A model generated the notes under the pieces. It made no database searches, was not told the origin of the DNA, and worked only from the letters and a program-made list of their open reading frames with translations. Shown piece after piece: positions 1 to 6,028 of a stretch of DNA of 7,826 nucleotides (positions are counted from its first letter, which is position 1; the number at the start of each line of letters is the position of its first letter). The DNA is from Deltaproteobacteria bacterium. Its GTDB lineage: Bacteria; Myxococcota; Myxococcia; Myxococcales; 40CM-4-68-19. The position numbers were made by a program, and so were the translations under genes. Location of the stretch: contig VBLM01000009.1 in the NCBI GenBank assembly GCA_005879095.1, positions 1-7,826 on the forward strand. Reading direction: 5' to 3'.

Positions 1-267
1 CGGATTCCAAAAAAAGACAAATTACTGAAATTATCGATCGACCTCGGCGAGGGCGCGCCGCGCACCATCGTCAGCGGCGTGGCGCAGTCGTACGCGCCCG
101 AGGAGCTGGTGGGAAAGGTCGTCGCCGTGGTCGCGAATCTGCCCAAGAAAGATTTCGGCAAGGGCGTCGTGTCCCACGGCATGGTCCTGTTCGCCGGCGG
201 CGGACAGCGCGAGCATACCGCGGTCGAGCTGCCCGCTGACGTCGCGCCCGGGTCGAAGGTGAAGTGA
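1..267 (+). CDS. metG: Methionyl-tRNA synthetase, C-terminal tRNA-binding (OB-fold) domain, 5' end outside window
   Basis: The frame is open from base 1 to a TGA at 265-267, giving the last 88 residues of a protein that starts upstream. The sequence matches the C-terminal EMAP/Trbp111-type OB-fold of bacterial MetRS: a KLLKLSIDLGEG strand, TIVSGVAQSYAPEELVGK, then VVAVVANLPKKDFGKGVVSHGMVLFA, ending in PGSKVK. In the family this domain dimerises the enzyme and binds tRNA nonspecifically, helping charge tRNA-Met in the cytoplasm. Whether it is the tail of a full metG or a separate beta-type subunit cannot be seen. The stop overlaps the next start (TGATG), so the two genes are probably co-transcribed and coupled. 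An internal ATG at 79 is not a real start because clear domain sequence lies upstream of it. The identity of the fold is fairly secure; the gene symbol is an inference. Confidence 0.78.
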   Translation, partial: RIPKKDKLLKLSIDLGEGAPRTIVSGVAQSYAPEELVGKVVAVVANLPKKDFGKGVVSHGMVLFAGGGQREHTAVELPADVAPGSKVK

Positions 268-1268
268 TGGGTCTCTTTTCCTCGCTCTTCGGAAGCAAGC
301 CCACTCAGGAACCCGAGCCCGAGGTCAACGAGGACGAGGCGCCCGGCGTCGCTCTCGAAGAGCTCGCGGCGGCGCTCGATTCGCCGGAGGGCGCTCTGCG
401 CGTCGACGCGGCCCGCGAGCTGATCGAGCGCTGGCGCGGCGGAGATCCAAAATCGGCGGAAGCTATCGCGCCGCGGCTGACCGAGCTGCTCGAAGATCCG
501 GAGCCACTGGTGCGGATCGCAGCGCTTTTGGCCCTGCTGGCCGATCCGGTCGCGCAGGTGCGCGTCGCAGCGGTGTGGGCGTCGCTGCGCCTGCCGGGCG
601 ATGCGGCGCGCACACAGGTCCGCGCGCTGATGGCGTCGACCGAAGAGACGATGCGCTTCGCCGCCGCCTGCGCGCTCTCCGACGCGCGCGACTCGGCGGC
701 GCTGCCGGAGCTGACCGCCGCGTTGCGCGACGATCACCGCCGCCAGGAGGCGCTCTCGGCGCTGATGTCGCTCGGTGACGCCGCGGCGCTGCCGGAGATT
801 GCCCTCCTCTTCGAGGAGGAATCGCTGGGCGAGTTCGACCGGACGCTGGTCGCGGCGGCGATGGCGCGGTTCGGCGACGCGCGCGGCGGCGCGCATCTGG
901 TCGAGCGCATCGAGCGGGAGGGCGACGACCGTCCCATCGCCGCCGAGTGGGCCGGCCGCCTCGGCGTGCAGGACGCGATACCGGCGCTGAGCGAGCTGGC
1001 CGACGAAGAGGGCGATCCCGCGCGCGGTGCGGCGATGCGCGCGCTGGGCCGTTTGCGGGCGGCGGGCGCGGAAGAGCGGCTGTTACACGTCGCGGGGTCG
1101 GAAGAGGTGGCCGACGATCTGCGGATGGACGCGGCCGAGGGCCTCGCCGAGCTCGGCACGCCGAATGCGCTGGAATTGCTGAAGAAACTGGCGTCGGCGG
1201 AGCCGTCTTCGGAGCTGTCGCAGCTCTGCCGCGAGCTGCTCGCCGAAGTCGCCGCACATGCTGATTGA
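267..1268 (+). CDS. HEAT-repeat protein
   Basis: A 333-aa protein made almost entirely of alanine/leucine-rich helical repeats of about 30 residues, each with the HEAT pattern of two short helices and a D-P/D-x-x-VR-x-A-A turn (clear at residues 70-90, 92-108, 120-140, 143-170, 233-262, 283-300). Such solenoids serve as protein-binding scaffolds; no catalytic motif is present and the partner is unknown. A short N-terminal segment (MGLFSSLFGSK) followed by an acidic linker (about 14-35) precedes the repeats. I place the start at the ATG at 267 rather than the GTG at 264, because AAGGTG at 256-261 sits 5 nt from 267 but only 2 nt from 264. The stop overlaps tatD by 11 nt. The spacing between two VR-x-A-A signatures at residues 82-100 is only about 16 residues, half a normal repeat, suggesting a missing segment (see findings). 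Confidence 0.85.
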   Translation: MGLFSSLFGSKPTQEPEPEVNEDEAPGVALEELAAALDSPEGALRVDAARELIERWRGGDPKSAEAIAPRLTELLEDPEPLVRIAALLALLADPVAQVRVAAVWASLRLPGDAARTQVRALMASTEETMRFAAACALSDARDSAALPELTAALRDDHRRQEALSALMSLGDAAALPEIALLFEEESLGEFDRTLVAAAMARFGDARGGAHLVERIEREGDDRPIAAEWAGRLGVQDAIPALSELADEEGDPARGAAMRALGRLRAAGAEERLLHVAGSEEVADDLRMDAAEGLAELGTPNALELLKKLASAEPSSELSQLCRELLAEVAAHAD

Positions 1269-1953
1269 TTCGCATGCACATCTCGATTTTGCCGAGTACG
1301 GGGCGGACCTGGACGCGACCGTCGCGCGGGCGCGCGAGGCCGGACTGGTGCACATCGTCGTCGTCGGGCAGTGGCGCGAAGACGCGGGGATGGCGGGCGC
1401 GCGCGACGCGATCGCGCTGGCTGATCGCGATCGATCGTTCTTCAGCGCGGCGGCCGGCAGCCATCCGCACGACGCTGCTCGAGCAACCGAAGCGGACCTC
1501 GCAGCACTGGAAGAGATGTGCGCCCAGATCCGGCTGGCGAAAGCGCTGCAAAAACCGCTGGTTGTACACACACGCGAGGCCGATCTTGAAACGGCGGACA
1601 TCCTCGCGAGCGAGCTCGGACCGGACGGCGGTGTCATCCACTGCTTCACCAGCGACTGGACGGCGGCGCAACGGTATCTGGCCCTCGGGATGTCATTGAG
1701 CTTCTCCGGCGTGCTCACGTTCCGGAACGCCGATGCCATCCGCGAGGCCGCGCAAAAAGCGCCGCTCGACCGCGTCATGGTGGAGACGGACTGCCCCTTT
1801 CTCGCACCCGTCCCGCATCGCGGAAAGCGCAATGAACCCGCATACGTCGCTCTGACGGCCGCAAGGCTCGCCGAAGTCCGCGGGCTGCAGCCGGACGAGC
1901 TGGCGCTCGCCACCACGGGGAATGCCCGGAAGGCCTTGCGGTTACCGCGCTGA
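1258..1953 (+). CDS. TatD-family metal-dependent hydrolase/DNase, lacking the central GEIGLD segment
   Basis: TatD enzymes are TIM-barrel metallohydrolases with 3'-5' exonuclease activity. Family signatures are plain: N-terminal metal pair SHAHLD (H6, H8), GSHPHD (69-72), VVHTREAD with H104, GVIHCF with H128, LSFSGVLTFRNA, ETDCPFLAPVPHRGKRNEPAYV with D178, and a C-terminal NARKAL. The start MLIDSHAHLD is canonical and overlaps the HEAT gene by 11 nt, implying coupling; the Shine-Dalgarno is weak. The protein is 231 aa, about 30 short of the usual 255-265. The block between about residue 86 and IRLAKALQKP, where the family has the GEIGLD(Y) motif with a metal-bridging glutamate and its following helix, is absent without loss of frame. 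As written the active site is incomplete and the enzyme would be expected to be impaired or dead. metG-tatD neighbourhoods are common in bacteria, supporting the assignment. Confidence 0.88.
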   Translation: MLIDSHAHLDFAEYGADLDATVARAREAGLVHIVVVGQWREDAGMAGARDAIALADRDRSFFSAAAGSHPHDAARATEADLAALEEMCAQIRLAKALQKPLVVHTREADLETADILASELGPDGGVIHCFTSDWTAAQRYLALGMSLSFSGVLTFRNADAIREAAQKAPLDRVMVETDCPFLAPVPHRGKRNEPAYVALTAARLAEVRGLQPDELALATTGNARKALRLPR

Positions 1954-2007
1954 TCGTTTGAATCTGCCTCCCTGAAGGACGTCCAAGACGCAAAAGGAAG
2001 GTCACAA

Positions 2008-2235
2008 ATGAAGAAGCTCATCGCTGGTTCGCTGCTCGCCGAGGTCTCCGGCTGGCACTGCGGCGGCTGCGCTGCGCGCACCGAGTCCGCCCTCAAGGAC
2101 GTGAAGGGCGTGGAGAGCGTCACCGCGGACAAGGCGAAGAAGGAAGTGGTCGTGAAGTACGACGACAGCAAGGTGAAGCGCGCGGACCTGGAGAAGGCGA
2201 TCACCGACTCCGGCTTCGCGGTCGCGAAGGATTAG
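2008..2235 (+). CDS. Small heavy-metal-associated (HMA) domain protein, MerP/CopZ-like
   Basis: A 75-aa ferredoxin-like HMA domain. The metal site is GWHCGGC (C18, C21), the CxxC of copper/mercury chaperones but with Trp-His where most members have Met-Thr. It is followed by the helix TESALKDVKGV, the strand VVVKYDD and the C-terminal DLEKAITDSGFAV typical of the fold. The likely role is binding a soft metal ion such as Cu(I) or Hg(II); the metal is not decided by sequence. The N-terminus MKKLIAGSLLA looks like the beginning of a signal peptide that is cut short: only about 8 hydrophobic residues before EVSGWHC, with no cleavage site or first strand of the domain. A strong Shine-Dalgarno (AAGGAAGGT, 1994-2002) sets the start. 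It lies 54 nt after tatD and its TAG overlaps the stop of the converging HAD gene by 3-4 nt. No terminator is visible at this tail-to-tail junction. Confidence 0.82.
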   Translation: MKKLIAGSLLAEVSGWHCGGCAARTESALKDVKGVESVTADKAKKEVVVKYDDSKVKRADLEKAITDSGFAVAKD

Positions 2236-2960
2236 CCTTCCCAGCTGAGCCATTCCTCGCCCAGTTGTTCCTCGGTTCCTTCCGTCTTCCAGCGGCCTTT
2301 CCATTCGACGACTTCCCAGCCGCGGCGGACGGCTTCGCTGCGGAAGGCCGGCTTCGGGTTGACGACGATCGGGTGGCCGACCTCCTCGAAGAGAGGCGTG
2401 TCGGCCACCGAGTCCGAGTAGAGGTAGCAGCGGCCGACGTCGATTCCGTGGCGCGCGAGCACTTCCTTGACCCGCTCGCGCTTGCCTTCGCGGAAGACGA
2501 TGGGCGAGACGAGCTCGTCGGTGGAGACGCCCTCCTTGATCACGGCCCGGGTTCCGACCGCTTCGTGCGCGTGGACGAACCGGCCCAGCTCGTCGATGAT
2601 GAACTGCGGCGAGCCCGAGGCGACCAGCACCATGTGACCCATGAGCAGGTGCCGCCGGACGGTGCGCAGACCCATCTGCGTGACCCGCTTCTTGATGTGC
2701 CGGTCGAAGCAGCGACGCGCCAGATCGCGCAGCCGGTCGGCGCGGATGCCCTGCTGGCAGCGGCTGCCGAGCGCGACCATGTCCGATTCGCCCAGCCGCT
2801 TGCGGGCGTATTCGTAGAGCGCGCGCGGGACCTGCGAGCGGACGGCGGGGGCCATCTCGCGGTTGGAATAGAGGAACCAGGTGAAGATGGTGCCGGCGTT
2901 TCCGTCGAGGAGCGAATCGTCGATGTCGAACACCGCAGCGGTGCGCTGGAACGGCTGCAT
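2232..2960 (-). CDS. HAD-IB family phosphatase (SerB-like)
   Basis: A 242-aa protein with all four HAD motifs: motif I FDIDDSLLDG (nucleophile D12, acid/base D14), motif II VLVASGS (S115), motif III EGK (K160) and motif IV YSDSVADTPL (D183, D187). The helical cap inserted between motifs I and II (about 21-105) and the closing HPIVVNPKPAFRSEAVRRGW block are typical of HAD subfamily IB, which hydrolyses small phosphomonoesters such as phosphoserine; the substrate here is unknown. Length is normal and no gap is visible. The start ATG overlaps the stop of the upstream HD gene (TGATG) and is preceded by GAGGAAAG, so translation is coupled. The C-terminus after residue 220 (KGRWKTEGTEEQLGEEWLSWEG) is a Trp/Glu-rich extension of no known function. 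Confidence 0.88.
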   Translation of the reverse strand: MQPFQRTAAVFDIDDSLLDGNAGTIFTWFLYSNREMAPAVRSQVPRALYEYARKRLGESDMVALGSRCQQGIRADRLRDLARRCFDRHIKKRVTQMGLRTVRRHLLMGHMVLVASGSPQFIIDELGRFVHAHEAVGTRAVIKEGVSTDELVSPIVFREGKRERVKEVLARHGIDVGRCYLYSDSVADTPLFEEVGHPIVVNPKPAFRSEAVRRGWEVVEWKGRWKTEGTEEQLGEEWLSWEG

Positions 2961-3565
2961 CACTTTCCTCGCAGCAGTTGGCGGCCGTAGATGTTCTTGC
3001 TGTCGGTCCAGCGCGCGCCGGCCGGCGCCGCCGCGAAGAGCTGACCGAAGGATGACATCCGCGTGTCCAGATCGTCGAGCGCGTGCACGGCCATGGCCTC
3101 CAGCGTGACCGGTTCCTTCGGGCTTCCATATTCGCGCCGGCCGTGGTGCGCCACTACCAGGTGGGTGATGCGCCATTCGAGCTCGCGGGGGAAGTCGGCG
3201 ATGCGAGCGGCTTTCTCGCGGATCAGCTGGCAGGTGAGCACCAGGTGGCCGACGAGCTTGCCTTCGTCCGTGTAGTCCTCTCCGGCGGCGGTGAGCTCGC
3301 GGGTCTTGCCGATGTCGTGAAGGAGCGCGCCGGCCAGGACCAGGTCGCGGTCGAGCTGCGGGTAGTGGTCGCAGACTTTTTCGGCGAGGCGCAGGACCGA
3401 CAGCGTGTGCTCGCGGAGGCCGCCGCGGTGCGCGTGGTGGATGCTCTTGGCGGCCGGCGCGATGTCGAACGCGGGGCCGATCTCGGGATCGTCGAGGAAC
3501 GCGTCGAGCAGCGCGCGGACGTGCGCGTTGCGAACCTGGGCGACGATGGCGCGGATCTCGTCCAT
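2960..3565 (-). CDS. HD-domain metal-dependent phosphohydrolase (YhaM-type HD module without OB domain)
   Basis: A 201-aa HD-superfamily protein. Metal ligands visible: H53 in REHTLSVLRLA, the H83-D84 pair in LLHDIGK, H107 in GHLVL, H140-H141 in VVAHHGRREYGSPK and D164-D167 in HALDDLDTRM. The HHAHRGGLREHTLSV, DYTDEGKLVGH and YGSPKEPVTLEAMAVH blocks closely resemble the catalytic half of YhaM-type 3'-5' exoribonucleases. Those are usually around 310-330 aa, with an N-terminal OB-fold that binds nucleic acid. Here that domain is missing, and an in-frame TGA lies 15 nt upstream of the ATG, so it is not encoded in this frame. Nuclease activity is therefore uncertain; it may be a general phosphohydrolase. 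It is the first gene of a two-gene operon with the HAD phosphatase and is divergent from the SRPBCC gene, with 43 nt between starts. Confidence 0.86.
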   Translation of the reverse strand: MDEIRAIVAQVRNAHVRALLDAFLDDPEIGPAFDIAPAAKSIHHAHRGGLREHTLSVLRLAEKVCDHYPQLDRDLVLAGALLHDIGKTRELTAAGEDYTDEGKLVGHLVLTCQLIREKAARIADFPRELEWRITHLVVAHHGRREYGSPKEPVTLEAMAVHALDDLDTRMSSFGQLFAAAPAGARWTDSKNIYGRQLLRGK

Positions 3566-3608
3566 GCGCCTGCTGTATCACAAGGCTCCGACATCGTAGG
3601 ATTGCGGG

Positions 3609-4200
3609 ATGCGCGCACTCTGGATCGCTGCTCTTCTTGCCGCCGCCGACAGCCAGCAGTGGAGGCAGAAAGAGTTCGACTGCGATCGGCCCCGGAGCTG
3701 CGACGAGACCAAGTGCTGTGAATACGGGCTCGCGGTGTACACGCGCGAGAAGCCGGGCGTGGACGTGAAGGAAGTGAAGGCGGTCGGACAGGTCGACGCG
3801 CCGCCCTCTCGGGTTTTCGAGGTGGTTACCGACTATGAGCATCAGGTCGGGAACATGCCGTACGTGCAGGATCAGGCGGTTTTTTCGCGCAGCGTCGCGG
3901 CGGGACTGGATCGTGAAGTCGCGGCTGGAGAAGAACCTGGCGGGCGGCGTGTATCGGGCGGCGTGGGAGCCGACTCAGGTGACCGGGGTGCCGCCGCCGG
4001 AGGACGGGGTGATCCGGCTCAAGGTGAATACCGGGAGCTGGACGATGGAGCCGATCGACGGCGGGAAGCGGACGCTGGCGACGTATCAGCTGCTGACGGA
4101 CCCGGGCGGCAGCATTCCGACGTTCATCGCGAACAAAGCGAATACGAAGGCACTGCCGGAGCTGTTTGCTCGGGTACGCAAACGCGCTGAAGCTAAATGA
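3609..4200 (+). pseudogene. Exported START/SRPBCC-like lipid-binding protein, frameshifted
   Basis: The first part (3609 to about 3890) reads MRALWIAALLAAADS, a short signal peptide with likely cleavage after AAA, then a Cys-rich segment (C25, C31, C36, C37), then LAVYTREKPGVDVKEVKAVGQVDAPPSRVFEVVTDYEH..MPYV, the N-terminal half of a START-type helix-grip domain. The second half continues one frame over from about 3904: RDWIVKSRLEKN, VIRLKVNTGSWTMEPIDGGKRTLATYQLLTDPGGSIPTFIANKANTKALPELF, ending at TGA 4198-4200. Family members have about 17-20 more residues at the join (the segment like WVYQRVxAPLVSDRD), so the break looks like a small deletion that also shifts frame, not a single-base slip. 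Such periplasmic proteins bind hydrophobic ligands; the ligand is unknown. TAGGA at 3597-3601 fits as the ribosome site. It ends 22 nt from the converging HNH gene. It could be an intact gene with a sequence error. Confidence 0.8.
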
Positions 4201-4222
4201 AGGGGACCCTGGACCTGATCGT

Positions 4223-5245
4223 TCAGCGGTCGGGCAATCCTGTCCCGGCGGGCGAGCTTGTCCCAGGACGAGTTCGTTCGCGGGCTGCCTCCATGAAGGC
4301 GCGCCCGTACATCTGCTCCGCCGCATGCTGGTTGTGGGCGCGGCAGAGCAGGCGCAGCGCGTCGAGGTCGTGACGGTGCGTGCGGGCGAAGCCGTCGACG
4401 TGATCGATCTCGAGCGCGCCTCTCTCGTCACAGCGCTTTCCTCGTTCGTCGACGAACGTGCAGCGGCCGCCATCCCGCTCGTGGACCGCTCGCTTCATAG
4501 GGTCCGGCACATGGCGCGAATGAGTTTCCACGCTCGTTTCCGCTCTGCCGCGCGGCTTGCAGCCGGCCGCGAAGCGCTCTTTTCGCGCCTTCGCGACGAA
4601 CACTTCGAGCGCAGCGCGGAAGATCGTCGCGAGGTCGCCGTCGGGTACACGATGCCGCAGGAGGTCCTGCGCCTCGCGAATCTCGTCCCGGAACTCGCGC
4701 GAGATGCTGAATTGCAGCTTGTACGAGGCCTCGGCCATCGGCACGATCGGACGAGCAGGCGGCGCCACCGGCTTCGCGGCTGACTCGACGAGCGGAAGCG
4801 ACTGACGCTCGGGCAGCTTGCGGATCATCGCGGGCGGCAGTGGCCGCGGCGCGATGGCGGCCACGAGCTCGGCGATCTCGTCCTTGGTGCGGCCTGTCGC
4901 CTTCGCGAGCAGATACGCGTGATTCTCCAGCGTGAGATGCGGAGCTAGGAGGCGGAGTCCGGCGAGGTGCACCCGCCCCGAACGCACGGCCTCGATGAGC
5001 GCGGGCAGCGGCCGCGCCGCGCGCGCGACGAGGATGCGGTTGTACGCGGCACCCTCCGAAAAGCCGAGTTCGCGCGTGCAGAAGGTAAACATCGAGGAGA
5101 ACGCGCGGTCCAGGTAGAGCTTGCGTTCGTCGATCTCCCCGAGGTGCATGAGGAGATCGGCCTCTGTCGAACACGATTGCCGGACGAGGTTGCGAGTCGC
5201 AGTGAGAAGCTCGTCGTTGCTCAAGGACGAAATGGATGGTTCCAT
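4223..5245 (-). CDS. HNH endonuclease (13E12/DUF222-like multicopy family)
   Basis: A 340-aa protein with the two-part build of the HNH family common in actinobacteria and deltaproteobacteria. An N-terminal helical region (about 8-135: LYLDRAFSSMFTFCTRELGFSEGAAYNRILVARAAR, RSGRVHLAGLRLLAPHLT) is followed by a Pro/Ala linker (135-170), a second helical part (172-225, YKLQFSISREFRDEIREAQDLLRH) and the nuclease at 245-318. Nuclease residues: C262 in GGRCTF, C272, D281-H282 in LEIDHVDG, C301, H304 and N305 in LLCRAHN; the four cysteines and histidines can bind structural zinc. These proteins are presumed metal-dependent DNA nucleases, often in many copies per genome; their biological role is poorly known. 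No convincing Shine-Dalgarno precedes the ATG at 5245. It stands alone between a convergent gene and a gene-free spacer, consistent with an accessory gene. The C-terminal 20 residues (TRPGTSSPAGTGLPDR) lie over a repeat found again at 5573. Confidence 0.87.
   Translation of the reverse strand: MEPSISSLSNDELLTATRNLVRQSCSTEADLLMHLGEIDERKLYLDRAFSSMFTFCTRELGFSEGAAYNRILVARAARPLPALIEAVRSGRVHLAGLRLLAPHLTLENHAYLLAKATGRTKDEIAELVAAIAPRPLPPAMIRKLPERQSLPLVESAAKPVAPPARPIVPMAEASYKLQFSISREFRDEIREAQDLLRHRVPDGDLATIFRAALEVFVAKARKERFAAGCKPRGRAETSVETHSRHVPDPMKRAVHERDGGRCTFVDERGKRCDERGALEIDHVDGFARTHRHDLDALRLLCRAHNQHAAEQMYGRAFMEAARERTRPGTSSPAGTGLPDR
4255..4276. repeat. 22-bp repeat, copy A (inside HNH 3' end)
   Basis: AGCTTGTCC-CA-GGACGAGTTCG. 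It matches the copy at 5573-5594 at 20 of 22 positions in the same orientation; only the central dinucleotide differs. It lies in the HNH gene and encodes, on the minus strand, part of RTRPGTSS. The core CTTGTCC/GGACGAG can fold into a short hairpin if one G-U pair is allowed. Confidence 0.6.
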
Positions 5246-5451
5246 GCGCGAAGCCTAGCACCGCGATTTTTGACGGCCGCAGACGCGCGCTGACGCGTTC
5301 TCTCAAGCGGCGCTAACTCGCGGCGCAAGTCCAACTCGCCTCGCATCCTGCGCGCGCCTATGCGCGGAGAAGCCCATGCCACGCGCGCACTTGGGACTCG
5401 CGAATTTCCGCACGCCAGAATCTGTCAAGCGAAAAAGCGCGCGTTGTCGTA

Positions 5452-5499
5452 GGTCAGTGATTCTGTCACCCCTTAACTGGTCAGTGATTCCGTCACCCC
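5452..5499. repeat. Pair of 21-bp direct repeats, 27-bp period
   Basis: Copy 1 (5452-5472) and copy 2 (5479-5499) match at 20 of 21 positions, sharing GGTCAGTGATTC, then T or C, then GTCACCCC. They are separated by the 6-nt TTAACT. Each unit contains the inverted half-sites GTGA-N5-TCAC, so each could be a protein-binding site. Two tandem sites of this kind are expected of either an operator or the transposase-binding repeats near the end of an IS21-like element. Only two copies are seen, so this is not a CRISPR array. An 8-bp inverted match (CACTGACC) lies at 5540-5547 and may be chance. Confidence 0.75.
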
Positions 5500-5572
5500 C
5501 CTGCCGTTGGTTCGCTGCCTTCGCCACCTCGCGGGCAGACACTGACCGGCAACAGCGAAAGAACGCGCCGTC

Positions 5573-5594
5573 AGCTTGTCCTGGGACGAGTTCG
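5573..5594. repeat. 22-bp repeat, copy B (in spacer)
   Basis: AGCTTGTCC-TG-GGACGAGTTCG, 20 of 22 identical to copy A about 1.3 kb away. Read on the minus strand in the matching frame it gives R-T-R-P-R-T-S followed by TGA, like the HNH protein's C-terminus. It may therefore be the leftover 3' end of another HNH copy, or a dispersed palindromic repeat used by both. No further HNH coding sequence is detectable beside it. Confidence 0.55.
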
Positions 5595-5672
5595 GCGGGA
5601 TCCGCATCGCCACTTCGCGGGTGATCGCTGCAACCGCTCCGGAGGACAGCGCGTTCACACGCGAGCAGGAGA

Positions 5673-6008
5673 TCAGGCTTCTTCTTCGTCCTCGGCGGCC
5701 TTGGCGCCGGCGGTCTTTCTTGCGGCGAGCCGTGCCTTTTCGGCTTCGGCGGCGGCGAGCTCTTCGGGCGGGCGTGGCTCGAGCGTGTAGTCGGAGATCT
5801 TTCCCTGTGCCTTCAGCGAGCGCAGTCCTTGGTCGAGCGCGAGCCAGCGCGATTTTGCGCGGACCTTGATCACCACCGGTGCGGCGGGGCGCTTGATCAG
5901 AGAAACGGGGTCGAATTCGCCGGAAAGGATGCTCACCGACCAGTTCGCTTCCAGGTCGGTGTCGACCCGGACGTCGCACTCCTTGCCTTCCCAGATCGCC
6001 TTCGCCAT
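5673..6008 (-). CDS. Hypothetical 111-aa protein with charged Ala-rich tail
   Basis: I do not recognise this family. Residues 1-80 (MAKAIWEGKECDVRVDTDLEANWSV..., ending ...GLRSLKAQGKISDYTLEPR) look like a compact alpha/beta domain with strands rich in Val/Ile. Residues 80-111 (PPEELAAAEAEKARLAARKTAGAKAAEDEEEA) form a low-complexity, probably helical, charged tail ending in acidic residues. There is no signal peptide or membrane segment, so it should be cytoplasmic. The start is the ATG at 6008, with AGAGAAG about 6 nt upstream; the frame stays open to 6233 but that part overlaps the upstream gene and is unlikely to be translated. It follows the GYF_2-like membrane-protein gene by 20 nt, so the two probably form an operon. 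Confidence 0.72.
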   Translation of the reverse strand: MAKAIWEGKECDVRVDTDLEANWSVSILSGEFDPVSLIKRPAAPVVIKVRAKSRWLALDQGLRSLKAQGKISDYTLEPRPPEELAAAEAEKARLAARKTAGAKAAEDEEEA

Positions 6009-6028
6009 GCGCGCTTCTCTAGCATGGA

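Larger units (their letters stand above)
5246..5672. other. Gene-free spacer with repeats
   Basis: About 427 nt between the start of the HNH gene and the end of the 111-aa gene on the same strand. Short open frames occur on both strands (for example 5303-5542 minus and 5376-5624 plus), but their translations are Arg/Ala/Ser-rich, resemble no family and have no ribosome site, so I treat the region as noncoding. It contains two near-identical 21-bp direct repeats (5452-5499) and a 22-bp sequence at 5573-5594 shared with the end of the HNH gene. A short GC-rich inverted repeat (CGCGT-TCAC-ACGCG) lies near 5652. The sequence TGTCAAGCGAAAAAG at 5423 just before the direct repeats has the TG start and A-run expected of some insertion-sequence ends, but no transposase is present. 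Confidence 0.6.

Noticed and set aside
463..1671. Long open frame on the minus strand (402 aa) opposite the HEAT and TatD genes
   Set aside because: Arg/Ala/Pro-rich translation with no family character. It is antisense to well-supported genes and expected in GC-rich DNA.
1083..2204. Minus-strand open frame of 373 aa opposite TatD and HMA
   Set aside because: Ser/Ala/Arg-rich shadow of real plus-strand genes with clear motifs; no ribosome site.
2265..2990. Plus-strand open frame of 241 aa opposite the HAD gene
   Set aside because: The HAD motifs are on the minus strand. The plus translation is Asp/Val/Ala-rich with no recognisable domain.
3083..3721. Plus-strand open frame of 212 aa opposite the HD gene, running into the SRPBCC gene
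   Set aside because: Shadow of the HD gene, whose metal-ligand motifs are unmistakable on the other strand.
5452..5499. CRISPR array
   Set aside because: Only two repeats with a 6-nt gap, and no cas genes.
5303..5624. Small open frames in the spacer on both strands (5303-5542 minus, 5376-5624 plus)
   Set aside because: No ribosome site, no family resemblance, biased composition, and they overlap direct repeats.
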